This document shows positions 15,674-17,138 of a stretch of DNA of 17,138 bases, piece by piece. Each line of letters opens with the position of its first letter. Position 1 is the stretch's first letter. The notes beneath the pieces are model-generated. The model made no database searches. It had not been told where the DNA came from and saw only the letters and a list, made by a program, of their open reading frames with translations. The translations under genes were made by a program, and so were the position numbers. Source of the DNA: Chrysochromulina tobinii (Eukaryota > Haptophyta > Prymnesiales > Chrysochromulinaceae); assembly GCA_001275005.1 (NCBI GenBank), contig JWZX01002963.1, positions 1 through 17,138 of the forward strand, in the 5' to 3' direction.

Positions 15674-16113
15674 TCACGCCCTCGAGCTCCACAGCGTCGC
15701 CACGTCCACCAAAACCAGAGCAGCCTCCCTGGCATCCGTAGTGGCTGACAACCCCGAGAGCACGCTGCCGCAGTGTTGCGGGTGATGCCGTGGAGATAGC
15801 TGCGCCGAGCTGCGCCGAGCTGCTGCGGCGCCTCGTAACCTTCTGGAACGCCGACTCGGCGAGTGCCTCCTCGAGCTCGGCGCCCTCAAAGTCGCTACCC
15901 CGCGCCAAGCAGCGCACGGTGCTCTTCAGCATTCTTGCCGTTGTCCAGGGACGCGATGACGCGCTGGGCGTGCTCGAGCAGACCAGAGGCATCCAGAAAC
16001 AGGGCGCCGTCGACGTGTTCCATGAGCTGCATGAGTGAATGCTCGTCAGACGTCCAGGACGCATCGCAGTCTGCGCCGAACAGTCCTGATTTCCTTCCGT
16101 GTGTCGGACGCAT
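15674..16113 (-). pseudogene. Frame-broken small gene (two single-base breaks), unknown function
   Basis: From ATG 16113 the frame reads FGADCDASWTSDEHSLMQLM, then a Leu/Ala-rich helical stretch to a TAG at 15895-15897. One frame over, the protein-like text continues (GSDFEGAELEEALAESAFQK), and one more frame over it ends REAALVLVDVATLWSSRA at TGA 15674. Both shifts occur at four-base C/G runs (15898-15901 and 15752-15755). Trimming one base from each gives a single frame of about 145 residues. This could be assembly error, a decayed gene or unrecognised exons. The product looks all-helical; no family is recognised. It may be downstream exons of the gene at 16375-17138, but no phase-matching splice was found. 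Confidence 0.42.
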
Positions 16114-16374
16114 CCACCCATATCAATTATCACGCTTGCACAGTACATGCTACTTCCTGCTACAGTGCTACCCTGAACTTACCCAGTACGCCTGTCCGCC
16201 GTGCCGCAGCAGAGCTGCGGACCGCGCTCCCGGCCGCGCCGCATGCGTTCGGGAATCACGAGAAGAGGCCCGCGCAGGTTACGAATGTTACCACGCGTCG
16301 TAGCGTGCTGATCTCCCTGCCCGCGCACACATCGCCAAGGAAGATGTCCCAGGCCCCGCAAGACATCCTCAAAA

Positions 16375-17138
16375 TCAAGGAGCCGTTGCAGGCGGCCAGC
16401 CAGGTGGAAGTTGCCGCTGGTTCACGGTGCCCGACGAGGCAAAAGAGGATGGCGCCGAGGAAACGAGGGCGGCGATAGACGGTGGCATGAGCGAGGCCAC
16501 CTCAGGGTTTTTGGAGCAAGCGACAAGCTCGAACATTTGGGTGAGCATGTCACGCGAGAGTGCCGGCTTTTGCTTCTCCAAGTTGTCGAAAGCCAGCTTC
16601 AGCTGTGCAATCGCCTTCTGTACCTGCGATACGAATTCCTCAAGGCGGGGTGGTTAGCGCGTCACGTGCGTCCATGCGTGCACAAAAGATATGAATATGC
16701 ACGCACCTGCTTGTCTTGATGCACGCCAAGCATCCGCGCGAGCACTGGGGCGACCACGAGAGGAACGCACGACGCAGGTGCAGAGGGTGAGGCTGTAGGG
16801 TGACTCGATCCTGTCGCGTCTTGCGATCGTATTGTGTGCGACGACCCAGAGGAGTGGCGCGACCGGTGCGAACCGTGGCCGCTGACATGCCGTAGGAGCG
16901 GAAGTGGCTGCAGCTGGCTGTGCTCCTGCTGCTCTGGCTGCCAACGAAGCTGTTGGCTGGGTGGCAGCGGCGGCACGGCTGCACTGGGCAGCCCAGGTGC
17001 ATCCCGAGGGGCGGCGGGCAAGCCCACGTCTGAGCACTGAACATGTCGCCCCTCATCGTCGCTGGCCGCCTCACTGCGCTGCCGCGTCCCACTCGCAGCG
17101 GCGGCGGCGGAGGCGGCGGTGAGCGGCGGTGCGCCCGG
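16375..17138 (-). CDS. 3' part of a coiled-coil/disordered protein, two exons, cut by the right edge
   Basis: The model joins 17138-16707 and 16638-16375 on the minus strand. The first exon is open to the window edge, so the 5' end is missing. It is Ala/Ser/Pro/Gln/His-rich (for example SEAASDDEGRHVQCSDVGLP) and ends APVLARMLGVHQDKQ. Splicing adds EFVSQVQKAIAQLKLAFDNL and EKQKPALSRDMLTQMFEL, an amphipathic helix likely to form a coiled coil, and then a Ser/Ala-rich end (SIAALVSSAPSSFASSGTVN) to TGA 16375. About 231 residues are visible. No family is recognised. GTGAAC at 16404 could be another donor, so the last few codons are uncertain. Confidence 0.5.
16639..16706 (-). other. Predicted intron in the right-edge gene
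   Basis: 68 bp, donor GTGCGT, acceptor CCGCCTTGAG, phase 0. It switches frame and joins VHQDKQ to EFVSQVQ, which continues one helical pattern. Confidence 0.65.

Noticed and set aside
16179-16361. Possible minus-strand exon ending at a GTAAGT donor (16181-16186)
   Set aside because: No frame through it gives a phase-compatible join to the flanking coding pieces, and the translations look non-coding.
1-17138. Defence island, biosynthetic cluster or integrated virus
   Set aside because: No transposase, integrase, capsid, polymerase, nuclease or synthase patterns were found; the genes are ordinary, separately transcribed eukaryotic types.

Overview
This is nuclear DNA of a eukaryote, most probably a GC-rich unicellular alga; a haptophyte is my best guess. 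Direct signs are spliceosomal introns that restore reading frames (mostly short, about 70-130 bp, often with GTGCG donors and CAG acceptors), a Qb-SNARE, an IBA57-type iron-sulfur assembly factor, a clathrin/AP accessory protein, and very long Pro-Ser tracts of the kind found in algal surface proteins. I see no operons, ribosome binding sites, CRISPR arrays, tRNA, rRNA, transposase, viral or toxin genes.

Layout: 1-480 is the 3' end of a basic, C-terminally membrane-anchored protein (+). 481-1441 is a convergent gap. 1442-2200 (-) is a Qb-SNARE. 2490-5442 (-) is a proline-rich, type I-like membrane protein whose frame breaks once inside a G-quadruplex-capable tract. 5503-6891 (-) is a Dpy-30/RII-like docking, coiled-coil scaffold protein. 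It is divergent from 7095-7727 (+), a type I membrane protein with an apple/PAN-like Cys motif. 7996-9204 (+) is IBA57, the most secure call. 9616-10212 (-) is a voltage-sensor-domain-only protein, divergent across 154 bp from 10367-11167 (+), a four-helix membrane protein with one intron. 12052-14361 (-) is a five-exon aftiphilin-like clathrin/AP accessory protein, which I rebuilt exon by exon. 15.0-16.1 kb (-) holds damaged or mis-sequenced coding pieces, including an LRR-like fragment and a frame-broken gene. 16375-17138 (-) is the 3' part of a coiled-coil gene that runs off the right edge.

The genes are individual eukaryotic units and not a pathway cluster. Two of them (SNARE, aftiphilin-like) belong to vesicle trafficking, and several others are membrane proteins. 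I do not see a clear new multi-gene system. The most interesting items are the voltage-sensor-only protein paired head-to-head with a tetraspan protein, the SNARE with a long tail after its membrane anchor, the clathrin accessory protein whose acidic-Phe motifs are assembled across splice junctions and multiplied by in-frame tandem repeats, and a run of frame breaks that all fall on four-base homopolymers. Functional statements come from motif reading and remembered family patterns; no search was run.
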